From: Bacillota bacterium
GTDB taxonomy: Bacteria; Bacillota; Bacilli; Paenibacillales; NBRC-103111
Length of the DNA stretch: 64,000 nt
NCBI GenBank assembly: GCA_023386955.1
Contig: JAEWIS010000017.1
Coordinates: 1 to 64,000, forward strand
Direction: 5' to 3'
Shown piece after piece: positions 1 through 10,152 of this stretch (position 1 is the stretch's first letter; each line of letters opens with the position of its first letter). Made by a program: the position numbers and the translations under genes. The notes under the pieces are model-generated. The model was not told the DNA's origin. It saw only the letters and a program-made list of their open reading frames with translations, and searched no databases.

Positions 1-3000
1 ATACCACTGCCACTGCTTCTGGCGTTCGCTCCACCTGCTCCTCGAACAACGCATGGATCGTTTTGTCCTTCGGATACTCCGCCTTTGTGTCATTAAACTG
101 CACTAGTAGTTGTCGCTTCTCGTCTTCCCCCACCAGTTCAATCTCGTCCAGCCGCATGCCCGGTGTTTCTACGATCTGTTCTACGATCGCCGCCAGATGT
201 TTGCCCATCCGCACCACCGTCTCCCGCTTGAACAGCGCCGTGCTGTATTCCCAGTCGAGATACATACGCCCCGCCTGCTCGAGCGCTACAAGCGTTAGAT
301 CGAATTTTGCAACTCGGTAGTCCTGCGGGTAGGGACGAATGGTAAGCCCTTCCGGCCTCCATTTGCTCATCTGCATGTTCCGCAGCACCAACATCGTATC
401 AAATAATGGGTTTCGGCTTGTATCTCGCCTCACCACCGTCTTTTCAACCAGTTCCTCGAACGGATAATCCTGATTTTCCATTGCGCCCAGCACCATTTCC
501 TTCACTTCCGCCAAATACGCATCGAAACGTTTGCCTCTCATCGGGCGGCTACGCATTGCCAACGTATTTACAAACATCCCGATCATCCGCTCTGCATCCG
601 GATGCCTTCTCCCTGCCACTGGTGAGCCCACAACGATATCTTCCTGACCTCCATAGCGCGACAACAACACCCCATACGCTGCCAAAAGTACCATATACAG
701 CGTAACCCCTTGCTTCGCGCACAGTTGCTTCAGACGTTCCGTTTCGGGTTCGCTCCACCATTGACCCGTGCGGTCTCCTTCAAACCGACGCACCACTGGC
801 CGCGTATAATCGGTTGGCAGCTCCAGCACCGGCACTTCTTCCTCAAACGCCCGCAACCAATACTGCTCCTGCAACCGGTACGCCTCGCCTTGCTTCTTCT
901 CCTTCAGCCATACCGCATAATCCTTATAGTGGATCGCAAGCGGGTTCAACTCCTCGCCCGCATACAACCGCGCCAACTCGTCTACAAACACGTCCATCGA
1001 TCCGCCATCCGAAATGATGTGGTGCATGTCCAGCAGAAGGACATGCCGACGCTCTTCCAGGCGGATTAGTCCCGCGCGCAGGAGGGGCGCCTCCCCCAGT
1101 TCAAACGGTCGTACGAACGCCTTCACCAGCCCCGCTGCTTCTTCCTCCATGCTCTCCGTCACGGATAGCGGCACTTCCACACATTCGGCGATGTGCTGTA
1201 CCAATTCCCCTTCTTGCATTCCAAATGATGTACGGAACGATTCATGCCGTTCTGCCAACACCTTCAAGCTCTCCCGCACGCGCTCCGCATCCAGCTCCCC
1301 AATAATCTCCAGTGCCCACGGGATGTTGTAGCCGATCCCCTCCGCATCCAACTGACTCACCACATACATCCGCTGCTGCGCTGGCGAGGCCGGATACCAC
1401 TTGCGCGTCTCCGCCTTGCCAATCGCCTCGTAGCGTTCCTTGGTTACCTCCACTTCCAAAATCCCTGCTAGCTCCTCCACCGTCGGGTTTTCGAACACCT
1501 CGCTTACCGGTAGGCTTATATGCAGTTGCTTCTGTATGCGCAACACCAATTGCGTCGCTTTGAGCGAATGTCCGCCCAACTCGAAAAAATCGTCTCGTAT
1601 GCCCACTGGCTGCGAAAGCCCCAGCACCTCCTGCCAAATTGCCGCGAGCCTCGCCTCTGTCTCGCTCCGCGGTGCGACGTATTCGCTTCCCTCCTGCACC
1701 AGCCCTTCCGGCTCCGGCAGGCTCTGCTTCAAATACGCACGCAGCTCGGATGCCTCACATCCCTGACCATTTACCTGCTCATCGATCCGCCCCAGGTACT
1801 CCAGATTTCCGTCCGGCAGCCATCTGGCCAAGTCTCCCGTCCGGTACATCCGCTCCCCAGGCGCAAACGGATTGTCCACGAACTTCTCTGCCGTTAGCTC
1901 CGGTCGGTTCAAGTAGCCTCGTGCCAACCCGTCTCCTGTGATGCACAGTTCACCAGGTACTCCGATCGACTGCAAATGACCTGTTTGCCCTACAATGTAA
2001 ATACCAGTATTAGAAATGGGCTTCCCAATCAAAACCAAGTTTGATTTCGGCATATATTCGTATACGGTTACATTCACCGTCGCTTCTGTCGGACCATATA
2101 AATTAATCAGTTGTACACCGGACAATCCGCACTCGTTCATTAAGAAGTGAAGTCGCTCGGCAGTTTCCGCGAACAATTCTTCACCGCTGGTGAACACGCG
2201 TTTTAGTGACGATAAAAGCTGCTTTTGATTGCTTTTAGGCTCATGAGAAACAGTTTCTAAAAATGCAGCCAACATAGGCGGCACAAAGTGTATCTCTGAC
2301 ACACCATTCTTCTCGATTTCTTCCAGAAGTCGTGACGGATCATTTTCCTTGCCTGGCGCAAGTAACACTACGCTCGCACCCGCGAGCATCCACCAGAAAA
2401 ACTCCAATACCGAAACATCGAAACTATATGGCGTTTTCTGCAAAAGCACATGATCGTTCTGTAAAGAATACGCATGCTGCATCCAATGGATTCGATTGAC
2501 GACTGATCCATGCTGGATCATCACGCCTTTAAGCTGTCCTGTAGACCCCGAGGTGAACAAGACATATGCCAAGTGGTTGGGTGTACAACCCGAAATTACT
2601 GGATTAACGTGACCTTTTTGCCAGGCAATATCGCTCAGGTCGATCAAGTTCTTGGTTTCGATGGCTTCCGCTTGCTGCATATAGCGATTCTGCACACAAA
2701 CAATCTGTAATCCGCAATCGTCCGCCATCATTCGAAGCCGATCTATTGGATAATCCGGCGGCAAAGGCACATACGCACCACCCGACTTGAGAATGGCCAA
2801 TATCCCCACTATCATCTCTATCGAACGCTCTACCATTAATCCCACAAGTTGATCTGGCTGTACGCCTAAATCTTGAAGTCGTTTTGCAACCCGATTGGCG
2901 CGTTCATTTAACTCTCTATAAGTTAACCGAAAAGATTCAAATATCACCGCCACTGCTTCCGGCGTTCGTTTCACCTGCTCCTCGAACAATGCATGAATGG

Positions 3001-4369
3001 TTTTGTCTTTCGGATACCACACCTTAGTATCATTAAATTCTACCAATAATTTAGTTTTTTCTTCCGGTGTAATTAATTCGAGTGAATCAATTGATTGTTG
3101 AGAATCCTTGATAATTTGATGGATTAAGTTAGATATGCAAGTATACATCCGAGTAATATCATCATCAGAAAATAAATCTATACGATAATCAAAATCTATT
3201 CTTAAATGATTCTTTGTCTTCGTATGCTGCACTCGAACCAATAGTTCATTCTCTGCGTGATATCCAAAAACTTGATCCAACTCATACCAAAACAAGTCGT
3301 TTTCAAATATAGAAACCCTTCGGAATTCCATCGCTACACGAAATAATGGATACATAAACTTGTTGTTCTTTTGACACAAATCATGGACAAGCAGGTTATA
3401 GGGATACTTTTGATGCTCGGCGATAGTAGATTTTTTATAAAAAACAGCCTGAATAAAGGACAACACGTCTTGCTTACCTTCAATAAGCATACGAAACGGC
3501 ATGGTGCTCACAAACATGCCGAGCATTTCCTTTTCATCAGCACTTATTCGATTGGCGTAATACGCACCAATCACTTGATCATTGTTCGAGGTCACTTTGT
3601 ACAGATATATTAGCAATGCCGAAAATAGTATCGTAAAAATGGTAATCTTATGTTCATCGCAGAATCTTCTGATGTCGTTATACATCTCAGGCGAAATAGA
3701 AAAAGACCTTCGTTCGCCTGCTGTGCTTAAAGACCGTTTGCCAAACGAAATTTCATTTCCGTTTTTAATAATTCCATCCATTTCATTCAACCAAAATTCT
3801 CTATCCTGAATGAAGCGATCAGAATTTTCGTACCCTATTTCGCTCCGGATAAATTCGCTATACGATGGTCTCTTATGAGTAAAGACGCTACCTCTCGACA
3901 ATTCACAATAAATATCCATGATTTCTTTTACGATTAGTTCCGCCATATAACCATCACCAATAATATGGTGCATACGGAGCAGGATGATACATTCAACTTG
4001 ATTTAGTACAATCAAATGTAATTGAATCAAATCCTCGCTTTCTTGAGTAATTATTTTTTTAGACTCTGCCGTCACATATTCATCAACATCCATTGTTGAT
4101 CCATCAATCACTTTTAAATTAGCACCGACAGAACTTCGGAAATACTGCTTAAGCTCTTCTTCTTCAATAACTTGAGATTGAAGAATAGGATTACGATCTA
4201 CTAAGAGAGAGATTCCTTTTTTCAACAGTCCATAATTTATAGGTTCAGAATGAGGTTTTATTTTTAAAGAGAACAAAAATGTGTTTAATCCCGTATTCGG
4301 TAGTAACTTTTCTGTATTCCAAATTCTTTTCTGCGCGTTCGTCAATGGATATTTGGGTAAATCTAGCAT
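1..4369 (-). CDS. Nonribosomal peptide synthetase, C-A(truncated)-T-C-A..., 3' end beyond window
   Basis: One uninterrupted frame of about 1456 codons begins at an ATG at 4369, preceded by a G-rich ribosome site, and leaves the window at base 1. In order it encodes a starter-position condensation domain (HHIIGDG motif), an adenylation domain (TSGSTG, YGPTEAT, GDGLARGY and RTGDLARW motifs), a thiolation domain (DDFFELGGHSLKATQL, with its phosphopantetheine serine), a second condensation domain (HHIISDG) and the start of a second adenylation domain. The residues I place at the specificity pocket read D-V-L-H-F-S-L-V-N, close to serine-type codes such as that of EntF. The first adenylation domain lacks core A8 and the A10 lysine motif: RIDEQV runs almost straight into the thiolation linker. 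Module 1 is AT-rich upstream and GC-rich from about base 1960 downward. Family assignment is certain; product and activity are inference. Confidence 0.93.
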   Translation of the reverse strand, partial: MLDLPKYPLTNAQKRIWNTEKLLPNTGLNTFLFSLKIKPHSEPINYGLLKKGISLLVDRNPILQSQVIEEEELKQYFRSSVGANLKVIDGSTMDVDEYVTAESKKIITQESEDLIQLHLIVLNQVECIILLRMHHIIGDGYMAELIVKEIMDIYCELSRGSVFTHKRPSYSEFIRSEIGYENSDRFIQDREFWLNEMDGIIKNGNEISFGKRSLSTAGERRSFSISPEMYNDIRRFCDEHKITIFTILFSALLIYLYKVTSNNDQVIGAYYANRISADEKEMLGMFVSTMPFRMLIEGKQDVLSFIQAVFYKKSTIAEHQKYPYNLLVHDLCQKNNKFMYPLFRVAMEFRRVSIFENDLFWYELDQVFGYHAENELLVRVQHTKTKNHLRIDFDYRIDLFSDDDITRMYTCISNLIHQIIKDSQQSIDSLELITPEEKTKLLVEFNDTKVWYPKDKTIHALFEEQVKRTPEAVAVIFESFRLTYRELNERANRVAKRLQDLGVQPDQLVGLMVERSIEMIVGILAILKSGGAYVPLPPDYPIDRLRMMADDCGLQIVCVQNRYMQQAEAIETKNLIDLSDIAWQKGHVNPVISGCTPNHLAYVLFTSGSTGQLKGVMIQHGSVVNRIHWMQHAYSLQNDHVLLQKTPYSFDVSVLEFFWWMLAGASVVLLAPGKENDPSRLLEEIEKNGVSEIHFVPPMLAAFLETVSHEPKSNQKQLLSSLKRVFTSGEELFAETAERLHFLMNECGLSGVQLINLYGPTEATVNVTVYEYMPKSNLVLIGKPISNTGIYIVGQTGHLQSIGVPGELCITGDGLARGYLNRPELTAEKFVDNPFAPGERMYRTGDLARWLPDGNLEYLGRIDEQVNGQGCEASELRAYLKQSLPEPEGLVQEGSEYVAPRSETEARLAAIWQEVLGLSQPVGIRDDFFELGGHSLKATQLVLRIQKQLHISLPVSEVFENPTVEELAGILEVEVTKERYEAIGKAETRKWYPASPAQQRMYVVSQLDAEGIGYNIPWALEIIGELDAERVRESLKVLAERHESFRTSFGMQEGELVQHIAECVEVPLSVTESMEEEAAGLVKAFVRPFELGEAPLLRAGLIRLEERRHVLLLDMHHIISDGGSMDVFVDELARLYAGEELNPLAIHYKDYAVWLKEKKQGEAYRLQEQYWLRAFEEEVPVLELPTDYTRPVVRRFEGDRTGQWWSEPETERLKQLCAKQGVTLYMVLLAAYGVLLSRYGGQEDIVVGSPVAGRRHPDAERMIGMFVNTLAMRSRPMRGKRFDAYLAEVKEMVLGAMENQDYPFEELVEKTVVRRDTSRNPLFDTMLVLRNMQMSKWRPEGLTIRPYPQDYRVAKFDLTLVALEQAGRMYLDWEYSTALFKRETVVRMGKHLAAIVEQIVETPGMRLDEIELVGEDEKRQLLVQFNDTKAEYPKDKTIHALFEEQVERTPEAVAVV

Positions 4370-4419
4370 GAATCGATGCCCCCTTAATTTATTGAATTGA
4401 CGGGAATAATACTCCCTGT

Positions 4420-5213
4420 GGGAGTCCCTATACAGGATTCTTAAGTTTTAGTTGTGTATTACAACAAGCCTGTTTATTAACCACAATATATGACTGAAAT
4501 GGATCCAGAAATAACAAGCGAGCAAATCGAACAAAAGATAGGTCAGCATGATGAGGGAATCCTTGCTTTGCCTCGACAATGAGTGCAGAGAAGAGTTGGT
4601 CCATATACCACATTTTTCGCCGTACCAAATGAGGTTAGAATATTACTCCATTGAGAAAACACTTTGATTTTCCAGCCAGCTTTATAGATCAGAGCGATTT
4701 GTTCAGTTGTAACGCCTAACAAATCCCGACGTAAATTTCTCTACCCTCAAAATCACGAAATCGATCACACGGTGACGAAGCATAGATCGACACTGAGGCG
4801 TTCCCAATTGGCAGGCTTCATGATAGGGAGCCCAAGGCAAGCCCACCGTCACCGTAGTGGAGTCAACCAGCAGCAATTCCTTCGGAAAAGCCCGCTTTCA
4901 CCTGGTTTCACGATTACATTTGCGAACAATCAGTTGAAATAAATCTTTAAATATAGCAAAAGGCACATCTGATGCTTTACCGAAAAACAGGAATAGTGAA
5001 CTGAAGACAAGCCGCTACAACCAGCATGATCCTTGTGGAACGATACCCTGACCATTCTTCACTAGCTGAGGCACACCAATATTGAATCAAATGATAAACC
5101 GTGAATTTTGGCGCCTTATCTACATAGCCAATCGCTTCAGCAATGGATTTAACTTCTTCGGGCGTAAGGATAGTTTGATGAATCGAGAGAATCGTGTCAG
5201 ACTTTTTCATGGA
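4420..5213 (-). pseudogene. Decayed IS4-type transposase
   Basis: A recognisable transposase N terminus starts at 5213 (MKKSDTILSIHQTIL, then SIAEAIGYVDKA and YHLIQYWCA) and breaks after about 70 codons. Further along the same strand, in other frames, come fragments such as LLLVDSTTVTV, VTTEQIALIYKAGWKI and GTAKNVVYG, which are typical of the DDE catalytic part of IS4-type transposases. Several frameshifts and stops make it non-functional. It separates the NRPS start from the next biosynthetic gene upstream and may have brought in or disturbed the NRPS promoter. Confidence 0.75.
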
Positions 5214-5288
5214 GTCATCACCTTGGATTTGTTTGTAGGGGTACAAACATTTTACCGCGTTGACGGCTCTTTTTCTACCATTTAGTGG

Positions 5289-6245
5289 TTAATCAACAAG
5301 CCTGATATTGCAATAAACAAACTCCAAAAAATCCAATTCTTTCATTTCAATCTGGTTCGCAAAACCAATAATCGCTTCAACATATTCCACTTTAGCTTGA
5401 CGTCCATGCTTAATCATATTAAAACTTAAAGAATTCCATAATTTTAAAATCTCTTCGATAGATTTATCACCGCTATCGATAACATCATTTGCAAAACCCG
5501 CGAGACTTCGATAACTGTCCCAAACCATTCCACGTATTCTGATAATCGTCATTATGGAAATAGAATTTTTTTTGACCCACTCTCTTCGTAATTCCTGTTC
5601 CCATTCCAAACTTGCCTCAGCAGCTTTTCGGAATTCCCTTAAAGCTTTTCTTCCACTCGAAGTGTCATCCAAGTTGTATGAATCATAATTCCGTTCCGCC
5701 GAGAAATGAAGAGATTTCTCGGAGGATAGAGATGACTCCTCATCAAAACGCATTATAATCATGTTTGCATAACATGGGGAAAGACTTGCCTGAATCAATT
5801 CGTTTATTGAGATCTCTCCTGTGTATGGAACTATGGGATCAACAACAGTGAACATTTGTGTTGTGAGTTCATATTTATAAACTAATAAAGCATGTCCCAA
5901 AACTTGATTTTCGAAACCAAGCATCGATTTAGGGAAAAACCCAAGTTTCGATGCCTGAACACTGTATATGACAATATTCCCATTCCCCAACTCTCCAATC
6001 AGTGCTTCCAAGGAAACCTCTACAAAGTCCAACTTTATGCCATAAAGTGCTTCCAAATTATAAAGCGCAACAGACCTACTTGAAAGCAATACTGCAGATT
6101 CATATTTTAAGTTCCAATAGTCTGCAATAAAATATCTATACTCCTTGCCCTTCATATTCAACCCAGTCACAACCGCAGAAGATGCACACTCCAAGGCTCC
6201 CAGACTAATTACATCAGGCTTTGCTGCCAAGTTTGAATTTAACAC
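5289..6245 (-). CDS. BtrH-like (papain-fold) acyltransferase-type protein
   Basis: The 318-residue protein probably starts at GTG 6245 behind GAGGTG. Its N-terminal part looks like the butirosin biosynthesis protein H N-terminal domain: a cysteine at residue 20 (ALECASSAV), a histidine in GHALLVYKYE near residue 120, then VVDPIVPY. That is the Cys-His-Asp order of papain-like acyl transferases. The C-terminal half is helical and charged without a motif I recognise. In butirosin assembly BtrH moves an aminoacyl group from a free acyl carrier protein to an amine, and such a carrier protein is encoded just upstream here (8115-8384). A role in acylating the locus product is therefore plausible but inferred. 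Spacing to its neighbours is filled by insertion-sequence relics. Confidence 0.62.
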   Translation of the reverse strand: MLNSNLAAKPDVISLGALECASSAVVTGLNMKGKEYRYFIADYWNLKYESAVLLSSRSVALYNLEALYGIKLDFVEVSLEALIGELGNGNIVIYSVQASKLGFFPKSMLGFENQVLGHALLVYKYELTTQMFTVVDPIVPYTGEISINELIQASLSPCYANMIIMRFDEESSLSSEKSLHFSAERNYDSYNLDDTSSGRKALREFRKAAEASLEWEQELRREWVKKNSISIMTIIRIRGMVWDSYRSLAGFANDVIDSGDKSIEEILKLWNSLSFNMIKHGRQAKVEYVEAIIGFANQIEMKELDFLEFVYCNIRLVD

Positions 6246-6607
6246 ATCTACACCTCTATTATGATGAAATCATGTTTCCTACACCTACACAACCCAACGA
6301 ATTGGTTATACATTAAACATTACCAAAAGACGAGATGGATAATAAACTAGATGAGACAATGAAACGAATAGGCGATAAACACCAATATGAACGTTACTTG
6401 GTGGTTCGCCTTATTTGACAGACTGAACCTATATAAAGATTCTCTAGTTTCACAAAAATTTTGCTATCGAATTAACAAAAATATTTATGGTAAATTTAGA
6501 TTACTAATACATAATTATCAATATAAAGAAGTTCCCACTATAATTCCCTCTACCTGCCGTTTGTTAAGTTCATTTTAGCTCTGAAACCAGAGTTTTCAAA
6601 GCCTTAA
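6246..6607. other. AT-rich spacer, no gene recognised
   Basis: About 360 bases between the BtrH-like gene and a transposase relic. Only short open frames without family resemblance are present. It should contain the promoter of the minus-strand gene that starts at 6245, but I could not identify convincing -35 and -10 boxes. Confidence 0.5.
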
Positions 6608-7567
6608 TTGGCTCATTTGTTTACCCTTGTTCACGGTATCATTTTGTGTGCCGGACGGAAAAATGTGATCAAAATCAGCAAACTGCAAAGGTCAATGTCT
6701 GAGCAATACCAGGAATTTCTTGAATCATTGACCTTGGTGCGTCAATCGCATGCAGCACCGACGCAGAGACATGGTGAAGAACCGAATTCAAACTCAGCAT
6801 GCCAAACGCGGGGAAAACCTCGAGCTTGTGTTTCTCATCGTCGATGACACCCGCTGTGAGAAAGACAAATACACAAAAAATGGAGGCGTTAAGCTTCCAA
6901 TATTCCCATGAAGCCGGCAAGTTCGTCTGGTGTCATTGCCTGGTGACGGCTCACGTGGTGGCAAGCGATTGCTCCTACGCGTGGGATTGCAGTTCTTGTA
7001 TCGCCAGGCCCAGCGACTGCATCTCAAAAGCAAGAATGATTTAGCATTGAAGATTTGATCGAAGCATCTCCAGCCCAAGAAAACGAACAGGTCTATGTTC
7101 TCATGGAAAACTGGTACACATACGTTAAAGTCATCATCAACGCCTGTAACCGAAAAGGATTTCATGTCAATTGCCGCGGTGATAACGAACCGCCTCATTG
7201 GTCCGGCAGGGGTATCGATTCCCCTAGATAATATTGGTGAGCAGTACATACAAAAGTTTGACCTGTGTTCCGTTACGATAGAAAAAACCGCAAGTTTGTC
7301 TCCTGTGTACGGATGTGGCACTGGATCTCATCACGATTCAGAGATATTATCACGTACGCAGGAACATCGAGACGGGATACCAGTATTTCAAGGATGACCA
7401 CTACCTGTTACTTTCGTTAACGGGTATTCAGCGATTTTTTGACGCTTGATGATGTGGTGTGCCTCATTCAAGAAGAGCATTTTGGGCAGATCATCGTCTA
7501 TAAGTACCAACAGTCCATCGAAAAACTTTTTTTCGACATTCCCAAGCTGCTCAAACTGTCCACCTAA
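6608..7567 (+). pseudogene. Decayed DDE (IS701/IS4-like) transposase, copy 1
   Basis: Plus-strand fragments in shifting frames line up in the order of one transposase: LFTLVHGIILCAGRKNV, FLIVDDT, KMEALSFQYSHEAGK, VLMENWYTYVKV, IQRYY...NIETGYQYFKD and finally DDVVCLIQEEHFGQIIVY ending at a stop near 7567. Frameshifts, internal stops and a missing stretch near the end show it is dead. The same protein, equally decayed, lies on the minus strand at about 22470-23030, where the matching motifs are LFTLVDGIILCVGRKNI and KKMEALSFQH. Confidence 0.75.
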
Positions 7568-7779
7568 AACGCAGAATGTCAGAAGGTACTCCAATCTGCC
7601 TTTTTCAGCCAAATCAAATGAAATTTCAAGACTCAGGAAAGATTGATGATGTGCCCAGAAATACCTAACAATTACACGTCATAAAGTGTTTATGAAAAAG
7701 GCAGCATGCCTCCTCTCGATATAGGCCGCCCTCCCGGAAGTCCCTAAAAACTAACCGAGGTAAAAGAGCAGAAGATGAC

Positions 7780-8060
7780 AGGACCCGACAAACGCGGATG
7801 CTCTCCCTTCTGGATCGAGAAAAGAGGGATTGATCAGCTTAAGATAATTTTCAATAAATTTCAATCATTCCTCGAACGCACCCATGACAAAAAAACGATA
7901 GGCAAAATCATGATGGTGCTCGATATCTCTTACAGTTCAGTTACACCCCTCTCCAGAAGCAGGAACGAATCACATTGGTTTTCTACCGAAGTACAGTACT
8001 CAACCAAACCCTGTCAAAGAACAGTGGCAATAGTATATTCTAGATTATCGACTCTATAGT
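7780..8060 (+). pseudogene. IS630-type transposase fragment
   Basis: Two plus-strand pieces in different frames resemble the DDE core of IS630-type transposases: FQSFLERTHDKKTIGKIMMVLD followed after a frameshift by GFLPKYSTQPNPVKEQW. In intact relatives these correspond to the second aspartate block (MVLDNA) and the LPPYSPxLNPIE block. A similar but not identical fragment lies at 8418-8870. No intact reading frame remains. Confidence 0.55.
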
Positions 8061-8114
8061 ATAAAATATTATGAAAGAACACCATGCTACGTCCATACTC
8101 CGCGGCGTGAGTCC

Positions 8115-8384
8115 TCACATTGCTTCGTCACCTAAGAACTTATCGACATACGCAACCAATTCTCCAACAGTACTGAGTTCGTTTGTAAACATATACAAAA
8201 CCTCATCTTGAAACGTCACGTTTAATTCATCTTCGACATATACGATAATTTGAATAACCATAAAAGAATTGAGACCCAAATCCTCGTAAAGTCTGCTCTT
8301 ATCATCCAATAAAGCAGGAATCTTAGGATTAATTTCACTTGCAATAACCGCTCTGAGTTTGGCTTTGATTTCACTTTTTGTCAT
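8115..8384 (-). CDS. Free-standing acyl/peptidyl carrier protein
   Basis: An 89-residue protein starts at ATG 8384 behind AAGGATGG. It has the size and shape of a single carrier protein: helix I with KLRAVIASEI, then DLGLNSFMVIQIIVYVEDEL. The serine of GLNS is the expected phosphopantetheine site and the acidic helix II follows. It sits on the same strand as the NRPS and between two transposase relics. A discrete carrier protein beside BtrH-like genes recalls butirosin-type aminoacyl loading, in which an amino acid is built and held on a free carrier before transfer. The loaded substrate cannot be read from sequence. Confidence 0.88.
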   Translation of the reverse strand: MTKSEIKAKLRAVIASEINPKIPALLDDKSRLYEDLGLNSFMVIQIIVYVEDELNVTFQDEVLYMFTNELSTVGELVAYVDKFLGDEAM

Positions 8385-8409
8385 TCGTTATAACCATCCT
8401 TTTCTCATA

Positions 8410-8955
8410 AAAAGGTTTTGCCTATTCTCCATGTTTTGTTGAAATTACTGACGACAGTGGATTACGTGACCGGTCAGATCATTTGGCAAGAAGATAAGCA
8501 GTACAAGGCTGAACCGTTTGAAGCTTTTCTGAAAACCGTTCTCACTCATTATCCTACCGGCAAAATCGTGATGGTACTGGACAATGCCCGCATCCATCAT
8601 GCCAAAATTACTGGCCCCTTTTTTTGGAAGAGCAGAAATCTCTTCTTCTTGCCTCCCTATATCCCCAAGTTGTAGAATGACTGTGGAAATGGTTGAAGGG
8701 CGATGTGATCAACAATGTGTTTTACCATAAGGTGGACGAGGTTCATAAGAATGTGAAAAATTCATGGACGAAAACGCCAAAGACAAATAGGCTTATCATT
8801 GACCGTCTTTGTGTCCGCTTCTGCTTGGAATCTTCCTTACGAAAGACCATCAAACCTACGATCATTAGTCGAACTTGCATAGTAAAAAAGTATGAGAAGT
8901 TCAAGAAACTCTATCCAGAACAAGTCCTAGAAGGAATATTCTCAAAGAATTACTA
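8410..8955 (+). pseudogene. IS630-type transposase fragment, second piece
   Basis: Plus-strand fragments read VDYVTGQIIWQEDKQYKAEPF, GKIVMVLDNARIHHAK and FLPPYIPKL, then after a stop WLKGDVINNVFYH and further residues to about 8955. They are the C-terminal half of an IS630-type DDE transposase, with the MVLDNARIHHAK catalytic block well kept. The N-terminal half is missing and a stop interrupts it, so it is a relic. It lies between the carrier protein and an NRPS remnant. Confidence 0.72.
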
Positions 8956-9272
8956 AAAAAACGAGCACTCACTACAGATAAAATTGAAATCCTCATACCT
9001 CATAAGTATATTACGCAGGGGCACAGCATCAGCTTTATGCTGCGTGTATTGACGGAAAGCCCATCAATGATTGGCAGATTTGCAAAAGTGTCATGGAGTG
9101 TAAGCGTAAAATAGTCCCCAATATTCGAACGAAATGGGGACTATAGTATGTGTAATGCTCCCATTGTCAAGACACGATTTTTTGAGGAATAAGCTATATC
9201 CTCCATTTTTGTAATCTATTCGAATTAGGATGCGATCTACTCGATCTGTTGGGAATAAAATGTACAGGCATG

Positions 9273-9530
9273 TCACTTGAAGAGACTGATGGGATGCTCT
9301 TTATTGTAAAACTGGACATAGCGAGCTATCCTTTTACGCAGTGTACGAGGGTCTTCAAATTCATTGAAGAAGAGACATTCGTATTTGAGTGACCGGAAAT
9401 AACGCTCCATGCGGTTGTTGTCCATAGCCCGGCCTTTCCCGTCCATGAACACCTGAATCCCTTCCTTCTCAAGCATTTTTAGATAATCCGCATTAGTAAA
9501 AAGGGAGCCTTGAACGCTGTTCATGATCAT
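9273..9530 (-). pseudogene. IS3-family transposase fragment (integrase core C-terminus)
   Basis: An 85-codon fragment contains MNSVQGSLFTNADYLKML, GIQVFMDGKGRAMDNNRMERYFRSLK and RIARYVQFYNKEHP, the end of the rve integrase core of IS3-family transposases including the final glutamate region. It starts inside the domain and ends before the usual C terminus. It abuts an NRPS remnant directly upstream at 9540, which suggests the element inserted into or deleted part of that NRPS gene. Confidence 0.8.
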
Positions 9531-9539
9531 GTTAACTTA

Positions 9540-9990
9540 CCCTCTTGAACTCGACTGCGATTTTGTCTGGAGTCCTCTCGATCTGTTCTATTAAGAGAGC
9601 GTGATCTTTTTCTTATGGGAATACTACCGGAATGAATCAATCGAGTCGACCAGACCAATTTTTTAATCATTCGGTCATAGTATTAACGACGACTCCCTTC
9701 AATTTACAAATAAAGAACTCCATATCCCATATAAAGTTTAATTCTATGAATAATATGTAGATTGGTTCAATGTATGTAAAACGGAATCATGCATTCTTTA
9801 GCAAAAACACTCAGTCGCTTTTAAAAACATTTTACCTTGTATATGAAAAAACATGTCATTCCATTCTCCACGAAAGAAACTCTTTTTTTGGTAATTTAAG
9901 GTAATTGTTCATCCATTATTTTAATTCTTTTCGCATAAATGGCACTCATGTTGAGAACAAACTTTCTATTCTATTGAAATCGTAGTCAAA
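9540..9990 (-). pseudogene. NRPS remnant (condensation-adenylation junction)
   Basis: On the minus strand, 9540-9612 reads KDHALLIEQIERTPDKIAVEFKR, the hallmark linker between a condensation domain and the start of an adenylation domain, matching HALFEEQVERTPEAVAV in the NRPS at the window's left end. Further upstream (about 9900-9975) FDYDFNRIESLF and, in a shifted frame, SAIYAKRIKIMDEQLP resemble the end of a condensation domain. Intervening frames are broken. This is a degraded piece of a second NRPS gene or of lost modules of the present one. The first block is strong evidence; the second is weaker. Confidence 0.6.
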
Positions 9991-10152
9991 ACATTCAAGT
10001 CAATGATGCCTTCATGACTCACAAATGCCTTATCTAGCAATTAGTTGACTAACGAATTAATTATTTGCATAGTCTTTCACATCACATAAGAGTTTCTCTG
10101 GGCACAATAAGCAAATACCCCACTTTGTTGAATAATTCTTCATTTGTTTATA

